Source of the DNA: JALZHR01 sp036389695
GTDB taxonomy: Bacteria; Acidobacteriota; Blastocatellia; Pyrinomonadales; Pyrinomonadaceae
Assembly: GCA_036389695.1 (NCBI GenBank)
Contig: DASVWG010000097.1
Coordinates: 1 to 8,653, forward strand
Direction: 5' to 3'
Length of the DNA stretch: 8,653 nucleotides
Part shown: positions 1-4,268 of the stretch, one piece after another
Numbering within the stretch: position 1 is the stretch's first letter
Layout of the letters: each line of letters opens with the position of its first letter
The notes under the pieces: generated by a model
Told to the model about the DNA's origin: nothing
Databases searched by the model: none
The model's input: only the letters and a program-made list of their open reading frames with translations
Translations under genes and position numbers: made by a program

Positions 1-146
1 TCTCTTTTTTCGATTTGCGTAATTGCTAAATCAAGGCTTAATTCCTGCGGATTTTTCGTCTGCGTCCGCTGTATAAACCAGACAAACAGCAGCGCGCTGG
101 AAATAATCATCAACCACAATAAAATTTGTTTTGCTTTAGAACTCAA
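1..146 (-). CDS. ftsH: FtsH ATP-dependent zinc metalloprotease, N-terminal fragment (runs off the window)
   Basis: Only the first 48 codons are present; the rest lies beyond the window's left edge. The translation begins (M)SSKAKQILLWLMIISSALL, a short basic N-terminus followed at once by a hydrophobic helix (about residues 8-24) and then a polar stretch with QRTQTKNPQELS. This is the form of the first transmembrane segment of FtsH, the membrane-anchored AAA+ zinc protease that degrades misfolded membrane proteins and some regulators. The TTG start at 146 is chosen because a clear GGAGG lies 7 nt upstream; the next ATG is inside the hydrophobic helix. The identity is also supported by its place directly downstream of tilS on the same strand, since tilS-ftsH is a widely conserved gene pair. 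The AAA+ and HEXXH regions cannot be checked here. I see no strong promoter in the 135-nt gap, so read-through from tilS is likely. Confidence 0.85.
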   Translation of the reverse strand, partial: MSSKAKQILLWLMIISSALLFVWFIQRTQTKNPQELSLDLAITQIEKR

Positions 147-153
147 CTTTTAG

Positions 154-158
154 CCTCC
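154..158 (-). promoter_or_regulatory. Ribosome binding site that fixes the ftsH TTG start
   Basis: Reading the minus strand, GGAGG occurs 7 nt before TTG at 146. It is the strongest Shine-Dalgarno match near any start in the window and decides for the TTG over the downstream in-frame ATG. Confidence 0.75.
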
Positions 159-281
159 AAACTGCTTTCAATCCTAAATGATTACGTCCTGCTAGGATGA
201 AAGTTTCGTCCGATTCGTTGTTCAAATTGTTCCCCTCGTGTTCTGGCGTGAAAGTTGTTTCAGATTCGCCAATTATTGATT

Positions 282-1382
282 TTAATGGCGCGGCGGGTTT
301 TTTACAACCTTTCTTTCTGTAAAAACCAACATTCCGTTTGTTTTAACAATAGTTTCGCCGTCCGGCAGCTCGACGAATCTGCCGCTTTTCCGGCTGAAAA
401 TCAAGCTCTCAATCGCTTCCAGATGCTTTAAATCCAGCCTGCGCAAATCGCCGCGCCGGTTTTCGAGCCACGCCCGCAAGATTCTGCGGCGCATCGACGG
501 CGAGAGATTTGTCAAATCCCGGGTTTTTAATTCTTCTTTACTTGCTTCGTTCAGAGGTTGAATTGAAAGCCTTTCGAGCTCGTCGTGCTCGTCGCGCAAT
601 AAAGCCGCCGTCGCCGCCAGCCGCTCGATAATCTTCGGATTAAAATCCTGCAAAAGCGGCAAAAGCACGCGCCGAATCCGCACGCGCCTGAAAGCCAAAT
701 CCTCGTTCATCGAATCGTAACGAAATTCAATCGCGCCGTCGTGACAAAATTTTTCCGTATCGCTGCGCTTCGCCCAGTTAAGCAAAGGACGAACGAGAAT
801 CGGAGGCGCGGAGGCGCGGGGATGCGGGGACGCGGAGATGGATTCGTCCTCGTCGGATTCATTAATCCCCGCGTCTCCGCGTCCCCGCGCCTCCGCGTCC
901 AGATTCCTGACAGGTTTCATTCCCGAAAGCCCTTCGATGCCGCTGCCGCGAATCAGATTCAGCAGAAAAGTTTCCGCCTGGTCGTTAATCGTGTGAGCGG
1001 TTAAAACAGCGTGAGCGTGAAGATTTTCGGCGATGTTGGTCAAAAAATCGTATCGCGCCGCGCGCGCCGCTTGTTCGAGATTTCCCTTTTCCGAAATCTC
1101 GCCGCGACCGAGCGCGAGTTCGAAATCATATTTAACGGCTAAATCCTTAACAAAATTTTCGTCCGCCTCGCTTTCCGCGCCGCGCAGGTTGTGATTGAAA
1201 TGCGCGACGACGAAACGCAGGTTCAGCTTCTTTCGCTTTTTCAAATCGTCGAGCGCCAGCGCCAGACTCACCGAATCCGCGCCGCCCGAAACGGCGACGA
1301 CGAAAGTTTCGTCCTCAGACGGCAAATTCAGTCTTCGCCATTCGGTCAGTAATTGACGGACGAAATCATTCATTTTCGGCAT
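282..1382 (-). CDS. tilS: tRNA(Ile)-lysidine synthetase TilS with an in-frame repeat insertion
   Basis: TilS is a cytoplasmic enzyme that uses ATP to attach lysine to cytidine 34 of the AUA-reading isoleucine tRNA, changing it to read AUA. The N-type ATP pyrophosphatase P-loop SGGADS is at residues 32-37, followed by HFNHNLRG (61-68), TAHTINDQAET (128-138) and GLSGM (151-155), all family hallmarks. The region RYDSMNEDLAFRRVRIR near 221-237 matches the usual DxSN...F.RNRIR segment, with Val for the usual Asn. At 366 aa it is shorter than the E. coli enzyme and keeps only a brief C-terminal part. Residues about 160-194 are an extra, low-complexity segment encoded by a GC-rich palindrome (separate entry). 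The start overlaps the end of the upstream KOW gene by 17 nt; ATG at 1373 is an alternative. Neither start has a clear ribosome site, so translational coupling is likely. Confidence 0.95.
   Translation of the reverse strand: MPKMNDFVRQLLTEWRRLNLPSEDETFVVAVSGGADSVSLALALDDLKKRKKLNLRFVVAHFNHNLRGAESEADENFVKDLAVKYDFELALGRGEISEKGNLEQAARAARYDFLTNIAENLHAHAVLTAHTINDQAETFLLNLIRGSGIEGLSGMKPVRNLDAEARGRGDAGINESDEDESISASPHPRASAPPILVRPLLNWAKRSDTEKFCHDGAIEFRYDSMNEDLAFRRVRIRRVLLPLLQDFNPKIIERLAATAALLRDEHDELERLSIQPLNEASKEELKTRDLTNLSPSMRRRILRAWLENRRGDLRRLDLKHLEAIESLIFSRKSGRFVELPDGETIVKTNGMLVFTERKVVKNPPRH
808..896. repeat. GC-rich palindromic repeat inserted in frame within tilS
   Basis: Arms 808-839 and 865-896 are inverted copies matching at 29 of 32 positions, including an uninterrupted 15-bp match (GCGGAGGCGCGGGGA), around a 25-nt loop. 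It is built of GCGGAGGCGCGGGG/GACGCGG-type words, unlike the surrounding coding sequence. It falls exactly between the conserved GLSGM motif and the ILVRPLL segment of TilS, and the reading frame stays open through it, adding about 35 residues rich in Ala, Arg, Gly, Ser, Asp and Glu. This resembles, by analogy only, the palindromic elements known to insert in frame into Rickettsia genes. Confidence 0.8.
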
Positions 1383-1599
1383 CCGTAAAATTTATTTTAA
1401 TGGCTTGCGTGCGTCCTGCAATTGCGACTCTGACCAGCAGCAGCGATTTATCTTTATTAATTCCTTCAATCTTTCCCGTAAAACCGGCGAACGCGCCGGA
1501 TATTATCCGCACGTTGTCGCCGAGCCTGAACGTCTGGGCGCGCCTTATTTTTTTAGATGGTCGGTCGCCGGAAATAAATCCGAAAATGTCTTCCGTCAT
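1366..1599 (-). CDS. Stand-alone KOW-domain protein related to the NusG C-terminus
   Basis: This 77-aa protein consists almost entirely of a KOW domain. Residues 25-72 (FRLGDNVRIISGAFAGFTGK, then the IEGINKDKSLLLV region and an AGRTQAIKINF ending) align by eye with the C-terminal KOW domain of NusG, where the pattern is GD.VRV..GPFA.F.G.VEE....L.V.V.IFGR.TPVEL.F. The N-terminal RNA-polymerase-binding NGN domain, about 120 aa in full NusG, is absent. In NusG the KOW domain contacts ribosomal protein S10 or Rho; whether this free domain does so is unknown. It is first in a minus-strand unit with tilS and ftsH and overlaps tilS by 17 nt. The ATG at 1599 is preferred over the in-frame ATG at 1653 because a promoter-like sequence covers the interval and the extra 18 residues do not look like the family. 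No strong ribosome site precedes either. Confidence 0.75.
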   Translation of the reverse strand: MTEDIFGFISGDRPSKKIRRAQTFRLGDNVRIISGAFAGFTGKIEGINKDKSLLLVRVAIAGRTQAIKINFTDAENE

Positions 1600-1628
1600 A
1601 GTTTTTGTTTGAGTAGAATAATTTAACC

Positions 1629-1657
1629 TTAATATAATTTCCACATAATTCATGCAA
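1629..1657 (-). promoter_or_regulatory. Possible promoter of the KOW-tilS-ftsH unit
   Basis: On the minus strand TTGCAT (1657-1652) and TATTAA (1634-1629) are separated by 17 bp, a 4/6 match to each sigma-70 hexamer. It would start transcription about 20-25 nt upstream of the ATG at 1599. Found by eye in AT-rich DNA, so weak. Confidence 0.3.
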
Positions 1658-1730
1658 TTTCTGACGGCTGATTTTTAACAGCCGCCGGCTTTAGAATCCA
1701 AATCGTTGATTGAAGCTTATCGCAGACGAA

Positions 1731-1757
1731 AAAGGCGGCTCTTTTCGAGTCGCCTTT
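1731..1757 (-). terminator. Intrinsic terminator of the XRE regulator gene
   Basis: Arms 1731-1741 and 1747-1757 form an 11-bp stem (AAAGGCG.CTC type, with one non-Watson-Crick position) with a 5-nt loop. Read on the minus strand it begins within the TAA stop codon of the XRE gene and ends in a T run. The plus strand also has a T-rich tail, so it may work both ways and insulate the KOW-tilS unit. Confidence 0.75.
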
Positions 1758-2055
1758 ATTTTTGTCGTTTGATGCCTTCGCTCTTTTTCCGGCTCGGTAA
1801 AGTTTCCGGTAAATCTAGTTCATCATCAATTAATACATCTGTAGATATGCCTGCGAGCCGAGCATAAGCTAAAAGTAAAGGTAAAGAAGGTTCTCTTTTT
1901 CCCAGTTCGTATGTCGAAATAGTTCCTTGCACCAGTTCTATCTCATTAAAATTTAATCGCGTTATTAATTCCGTTTGAGACAGCCCTAAACTCACTCGTA
2001 TTTGCAGAAGTTTTTCTGCCAACCGCTTTGGCTTTGGTCTCTGCGCTTTGCCCAT
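1756..2055 (-). CDS. XRE/Cro-C1-family DNA-binding regulator
   Basis: A 99-aa cytoplasmic protein with a single helix-turn-helix domain of the Cro/C1 (HTH_3) type. The domain spans about residues 12-75: GLSQTEL (24-30) is the positioning helix and GTISTYELGKREPS (44-57) the recognition helix, followed by the LLLAYARLAGISTDVLIDDE core helices. The tail after residue 80 is charged (SRKKSEGIKRQK) and carries no sensor or peptidase domain. The ATG at 2055 has GGGAGG 9 nt upstream. A perfect 24-bp palindrome lies 41 bp upstream, a natural candidate for an autoregulatory operator. It stands alone with its own terminator; no antitoxin-like toxin partner overlaps it. The family assignment is firm; the regulated genes are unknown. 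Confidence 0.9.
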   Translation of the reverse strand: MGKAQRPKPKRLAEKLLQIRVSLGLSQTELITRLNFNEIELVQGTISTYELGKREPSLPLLLAYARLAGISTDVLIDDELDLPETLPSRKKSEGIKRQK

Positions 2056-2095
2056 CAGAAGTTTCCTCCCGATTGAGCAAAACTACCTATTAAAA

Positions 2096-2119
2096 TTCTA
2101 AAGTCATTTGACTTTAGAA
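2096..2119. promoter_or_regulatory. Perfect palindrome upstream of the XRE gene, candidate operator
   Basis: Arms TTCTAAAGTCA (2096-2106) and TGACTTTAGAA (2109-2119) are exact inverted copies around TT. It lies 41 bp upstream of the XRE start codon, in the promoter zone, which is where dimeric XRE regulators usually bind. On the minus strand a TAGAAT hexamer, a possible -10, lies within it. On the plus strand TTGACT (2108-2113) and TATGAT (2132-2137), 18 bp apart, resemble a divergent promoter overlapping the palindrome. Operator function is inferred from position and symmetry. Confidence 0.5.
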
Positions 2120-2282
2120 GGTGCTTGCCGATATGATTTACCGCGAGTTTCCTGAATGGCTCGACGGTTCTCATCATTTGCCTTAACTTTTAGTTTCTCT
2201 GGGCATGGATGAAATTATAGATAACTTAAACCGTTACAGATAAAAAGACAAGTTTCTAAAGTTTGAAGAAGAGAATTAGGTT
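2120..2282 (+). other. Gene-free stretch with two very short coding-like remnants
   Basis: No full gene is visible. Two short plus-strand frames look protein-like: 2133-2186 encodes MIYREFPEWLDGSHHLP and 2205-2243 encodes MDEIIDNLNRYR. Neither has a ribosome binding site. They may be debris of a gene destroyed when the neighbouring element inserted, or chance. Confidence 0.2.
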
Positions 2283-2481
2283 GTGTAACAGAAAAGTTGC
2301 CGCGCGGAGAGATTTGTAGGGGCAGGTCTTGTGCCTGCCCAATGAGCGAGAGCGAATAAATGTTTAGAATAAATTCAAGATTGAATTTATCCATCATTGA
2401 TTAGCGCTTTTTCAAGCGCTTTGGGCAGGCACGCGGGCGTGCCCCTACATTTCCTTTTACGTCACCTCTTTTCTGTTACAC
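2283..2481. mobile_element. MITE-like palindromic element, about 199 bp
   Basis: The ends are exact 14-bp inverted repeats, GTGTAACAGAAAAG (2283-2296) and its complement (2468-2481). Inside, TGTAGGGGCA (2315-2324) pairs with 2440-2449, and GTGCCTGCCCAA (2331-2342) pairs with 2421-2432. The centre holds two further hairpins: 2369-2390 (10-bp arms, 2-nt loop) and 2403-2420 (AGCGCTT/AAGCGCT, 4-nt loop). No transposase is encoded; a 60-aa frame on the minus strand is judged spurious. The TGTAGGGGCA...GTGCCTGCCC word resembles dispersed repeats I recall from other bacterial genomes. I see no clear target-site duplication. Confidence 0.6.
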
Positions 2482-2496
2482 GTTTTGCCGACTCAT

Positions 2497-2922
2497 ATGC
2501 AAAAAATCAAAGCGAAACATTTAGCCACCGGCGACCGCATCAGATTTTCCCGCGACGGCTGGCAAACTGTTGGTCGCATCACTAACTGCAACTCTATCAG
2601 TGTTTCTTTTATGTTTAGCGACGGAATTATTAGAAAACTAGAAGCGCACCGCGAGTATGTTGTTGAAAAAGTGGAAAAACCGCCAGAGCCGCAGGCAGGA
2701 CAAATAATGCGTCTGCAAAAGGAATCAAGTCGCATTTCCCTTTGCGCGTCACACTCATTATTTGATTTAAGCGACATCAACGAATCTTTTCGCGCATTAA
2801 AACAAAAAGACAGATATTCAAACAGCGCGGCGGCTTATCACGAATTGGAAAGAGGCGCGACAGTTCACCCCAGAGAGGCGATTTATTGGATGCCGCTGAA
2901 ATGGTCGGGCGCGGCGACGTAA
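2497..2922 (+). CDS. Unrecognised 141-aa protein with a C-terminal module that is duplicated nearby
   Basis: I do not recognise this family. The N-terminal part (about residues 3-60; KIKAKHLATGDRIRFSRDGW, then FSDGIIRKLEAHREYVVEKV) alternates short hydrophobic strands and looks like a small beta-barrel. A Pro-rich linker (61-68, KPPEPQAG) follows, then a 67-residue C-terminal module containing SLFDLSDINESFRALKQ and SNSAAAYHELERGAT and ending at PLKWSGAAT. The module recurs, 57 of 67 residues identical, in the start-less copy at 3802-4014. There is no signal peptide or membrane segment, so a cytoplasmic protein is likely. The ATG at 2497 is used; a TTG at 2485 is also in frame. Neither has a ribosome site, and the MITE-like element ends at 2481, so the true 5' end or promoter may have been replaced by the insertion. 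Confidence 0.6.
   Translation: MQKIKAKHLATGDRIRFSRDGWQTVGRITNCNSISVSFMFSDGIIRKLEAHREYVVEKVEKPPEPQAGQIMRLQKESSRISLCASHSLFDLSDINESFRALKQKDRYSNSAAAYHELERGATVHPREAIYWMPLKWSGAAT
2815..2861 (+). repeat. 47-nt block repeated exactly at 3898-3944
   Basis: These 47 nt, coding for YSNSAAAYHELERGA plus two bases, are identical in the two module copies, while the sequence on both sides carries many differences, mostly synonymous. A second exact block of 23 nt (2764-2786 and 3847-3869) codes for DLSDINE. Recent gene conversion or constraint on the DNA itself could explain this. Confidence 0.85.
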
Positions 2923-2938
2923 GGAGACTTTAAATCTT

Positions 2939-2960
2939 AATTTAGCTTGCGAGCTAAATT
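2939..2960 (+). terminator. Small perfect hairpin after the 141-aa gene, weak terminator candidate
   Basis: AATTTAGCT (2939-2947) and AGCTAAATT (2952-2960) pair perfectly around TGCG, 16 nt past the stop codon. No T run follows, so intrinsic termination is doubtful. A consensus-like TTGACA follows at 2964-2969, with TGTAAT at 2992-2997, but the 22-bp spacing is too long for a standard promoter. Confidence 0.3.
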
Positions 2961-3091
2961 CACTTGACAACCAGCCTCGGTTCCATTAGTCTGTAATGTT
3001 TGCCGTCGGTATGAAAATCCTCCTTGTGTCTTGATACGCAAACTCTCAACCCGCGCGCAACACTCAATTTTCAAACATGGAGACAATAAAA

Positions 3092-3625
3092 ATGATTACG
3101 ATAAAGAAAAACTTTTCTGCCCTCTTACTGATTGTGTTTTTAGCATTAGCCAACAGTGCTTCCGCACAATCCATGCGCACCCTGTCGCTCACGCAGGGAG
3201 ACACCCAAAACCCGGCGATACCTGCGGTCAACCTGAACGGGGAAATTACTTATTACAACGGCTTCGTAATGGGTCAGGTGTCTAACACTGCCCCCACAAC
3301 ATTTAGCTTGTTGCTTTCCTTCAAAGGCGGAGGCTTAATTGACCCGGCAGCCGGAATATACAGCGGGATAATTATCTCTCCCAGCAGCAGTTTCGCGGTC
3401 ACCGAGGCGGTCGGGCGCAAGAGCGTCTCGACCTCAGGGACGATTGACTCCGGCACCGTCACTTATCGCCTTTTGCCTGACGGACGAGCCGACATCATCA
3501 GCGTTTCGGGCGCTCTGACCATTTGGTCGGGCAAGAACTCGAAACGAAAGGCGGTTGGTAACGGCTCGCTTGAATACGGCACGGTCACGGAGGGCGCGGG
3601 CACTATGGTGCTCAACTTTTTCTAA
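3092..3625 (+). CDS. Unrecognised secreted protein with Sec signal peptide
   Basis: A 177-aa protein with a typical Sec signal peptide: basic start (ITIKKN), hydrophobic core (about residues 10-20, ALLLIVFLALA) and an SASA|QS signal peptidase I site, giving cleavage after residue 25. The mature part of about 152 aa is rich in Gly, Ser, Thr and Val, has no cysteine and no further membrane segment, and suggests a beta-rich exported protein. It has no lipobox, so it is not a lipoprotein. The ATG at 3092 is chosen because GGAG lies 9 nt upstream; an ATG at 3077 would add five residues without a ribosome site. It lies between the two copies of the duplicated module, on the same strand. The family and function are unknown to me; an outer-membrane or extracellular role is only inferred from export. 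Confidence 0.7.
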   Translation: MITIKKNFSALLLIVFLALANSASAQSMRTLSLTQGDTQNPAIPAVNLNGEITYYNGFVMGQVSNTAPTTFSLLLSFKGGGLIDPAAGIYSGIIISPSSSFAVTEAVGRKSVSTSGTIDSGTVTYRLLPDGRADIISVSGALTIWSGKNSKRKAVGNGSLEYGTVTEGAGTMVLNFF

Positions 3626-3670
3626 CGCGGCACGAAATTGTCGCCGACCAAAAGCAGCCTGCACAAATTT

Positions 3671-3730
3671 CGTTGCGGAGACGATTAAGGGAAAAATCAG
3701 GAGATTTTTCCCTTAATCGTCTCCGCAACG
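3671..3730. repeat. Perfect 28-bp inverted repeat with a 4-nt loop
   Basis: The arms 3671-3698 and 3703-3730 are exact inverted copies (starting CGTTGCGGAGACGATTAAGG) around AGGA. It lies 45 nt after the secreted-protein gene and 71 nt before the truncated module copy. There is no T run on either side, so it is not a standard terminator. Perfect identity over 28 bp suggests a recent palindromic insertion or active maintenance. Confidence 0.85.
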
Positions 3731-3801
3731 CAGCGTAAAAACCACGTTTGAGATAGCTTCCAACATCGTTTGACCGTCAGATATAATCTTTATTCTTCCA
3801 T

Positions 3802-4014
3802 AAGGAATCGAATCGGATTTCAGTCTGCGCTTCTCATTCGCTTTTCGATTTAAGCGACATCAACGAATCATTCAGAGCCTTAAAACAGCGCGACGGCTAT
3901 TCAAACAGCGCGGCGGCTTATCACGAATTGGAAAGAGGCGCGACTTTGCGTACGAGAGACGCGATTTACCGGATGCCTTTGAAATGGTCGGGCGAGGCGA
4001 CGAAAGAGAAATAA
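3802..4014 (+). pseudogene. Start-less second copy of the C-terminal module of the 141-aa protein
   Basis: Reading from AAG at 3802, 70 codons are open up to TAA at 4012-4014 and translate to KESNRISVCASHSLFDLSD and onward, ending MPLKWSGEATKEK. The first 67 residues match residues 75-141 of the 141-aa protein at 57 positions with no gap. Upstream, an in-frame TAA lies at 3784-3786 and no ATG, GTG or TTG occurs between it and the homology, so it cannot be translated as a normal gene; the N-terminal barrel half is missing. It adds three residues (KEK) past the stop of the first copy. Frame preservation suggests either recent truncation or gene conversion with the intact copy. Confidence 0.75.
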
Positions 4015-4070
4015 ACGAAAGTCAGACATAGCTTTTGAGGCAAGCCGAATAACGGAGAAAATAAACTGAT

Positions 4071-4111
4071 AAAAAAAGGAAAAGCCCGCTCAGGTCTGAA
4101 CCCGAGCGGGC
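4071..4111 (-). terminator. Strong intrinsic terminator downstream of the leader region and argH
   Basis: On the minus strand GCCCGCTC (4111-4104) pairs with GAGCGGGC (4091-4084), with an inner GGT/ACC extension and a 4-nt loop, followed by TTTTCCTTTTTTT (4083-4071). It has the form of a textbook Rho-independent terminator. It ends the argH transcript, or is the conditional terminator of the attenuator described with 4204-4251. Confidence 0.85.
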
Positions 4112-4120
4112 GATTTCTTG

Positions 4121-4226
4121 TGTTAGTGGTTGCCAACTAACTAACTAAGTAACTAACTAACTAACTAACTGCCGAAGCAGTAACTAACTAACTAACTAGG
4201 TAACTAACTAACGACAACCACTAACA
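4121..4226 (-). promoter_or_regulatory. Leader pairing segments of the candidate attenuator
   Basis: TGTTAGTGGTTG at 4226-4215 (minus strand, within the Leu/Val codons) and CAACCACTAACA at 4132-4121 can form a 12-bp stem enclosing the repeats. A ribosome stalled on the Leu/Val codons would block it. Each TTAGT-type repeat unit could compete for the CTAAC part of the downstream segment. The competing pairing is an inference. Confidence 0.45.
4135..4212. repeat. Tandem AACT repeats around a UUCG hairpin
   Basis: Nine four-base units (eight AACT and one AAGT, 4135-4170) are followed by a small hairpin, ACTGC-CGAA-GCAGT (4168-4181), then four AACT, one AGGT and two AACT units (4182-4209). On the minus strand the hairpin loop is C(UUCG)G, an extra-stable tetraloop. 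Because the unit is four bases and contains TAA on one strand and TAG on the other, it puts stop codons in all six frames. The array is flanked by a perfect 12-bp inverted repeat (4121-4132 and 4215-4226). Confidence 0.9.
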
Positions 4227-4251
4227 ACATCATCATAACAAACAAGGTCAT
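4204..4251 (-). CDS. Candidate Leu/Val leader peptide of an attenuator
   Basis: On the minus strand, ATG at 4251 opens a 15-codon frame encoding MTLFVMMMLLVVVVS and a TAG stop inside the tandem repeats. A Leu-Leu-Val-Val-Val-Val run before a terminator is the signature of leader peptides that control branched-chain amino-acid operons by ribosome stalling. The codons TTGTTAGTGGTTG overlap a 12-nt stretch that is perfectly complementary to 4121-4132, which lies downstream on this strand, just ahead of the terminator at 4111-4071, so the order leader, complementary segment, terminator fits an attenuator. The frame starts 17 nt after the argH stop codon. No ribosome site is visible, a clear alternative antiterminator pairing is not obvious, and no ilv or leu gene follows in the window. 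The composition might be chance, but the combination is hard to dismiss. Confidence 0.5.
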   Translation of the reverse strand: MTLFVMMMLLVVVVS

Positions 4252-4268
4252 TGATGGCAAGAGCGGTA

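Noticed and set aside
741..1004. 87-aa plus-strand frame across the tilS palindrome
   Set aside because: Antisense to well-conserved TilS coding sequence; it is open only because of the GC-rich repeat and has no recognisable features.
1600..1653. Longer N-terminus for the KOW protein from the ATG at 1653
   Set aside because: The extra codons overlap promoter-like sequence, have no ribosome site and do not resemble the family.
2215..2397. 60-aa minus-strand frame in the MITE-like element
   Set aside because: It lies mostly in inverted-repeat DNA, has no ribosome site and shows no domain.
2964..2997. Sigma-70 promoter before the secreted-protein gene (TTGACA and TGTAAT)
   Set aside because: The 22-bp spacing is outside the usable range; the promoter remains unidentified.
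3671..3730. Intrinsic terminator for the secreted-protein gene
   Set aside because: The stem is perfect and far too long, and no T run follows on either strand.
4135..4212. CRISPR-like array
   Set aside because: The units are only four bases long with no spacers; this is a simple tandem repeat.
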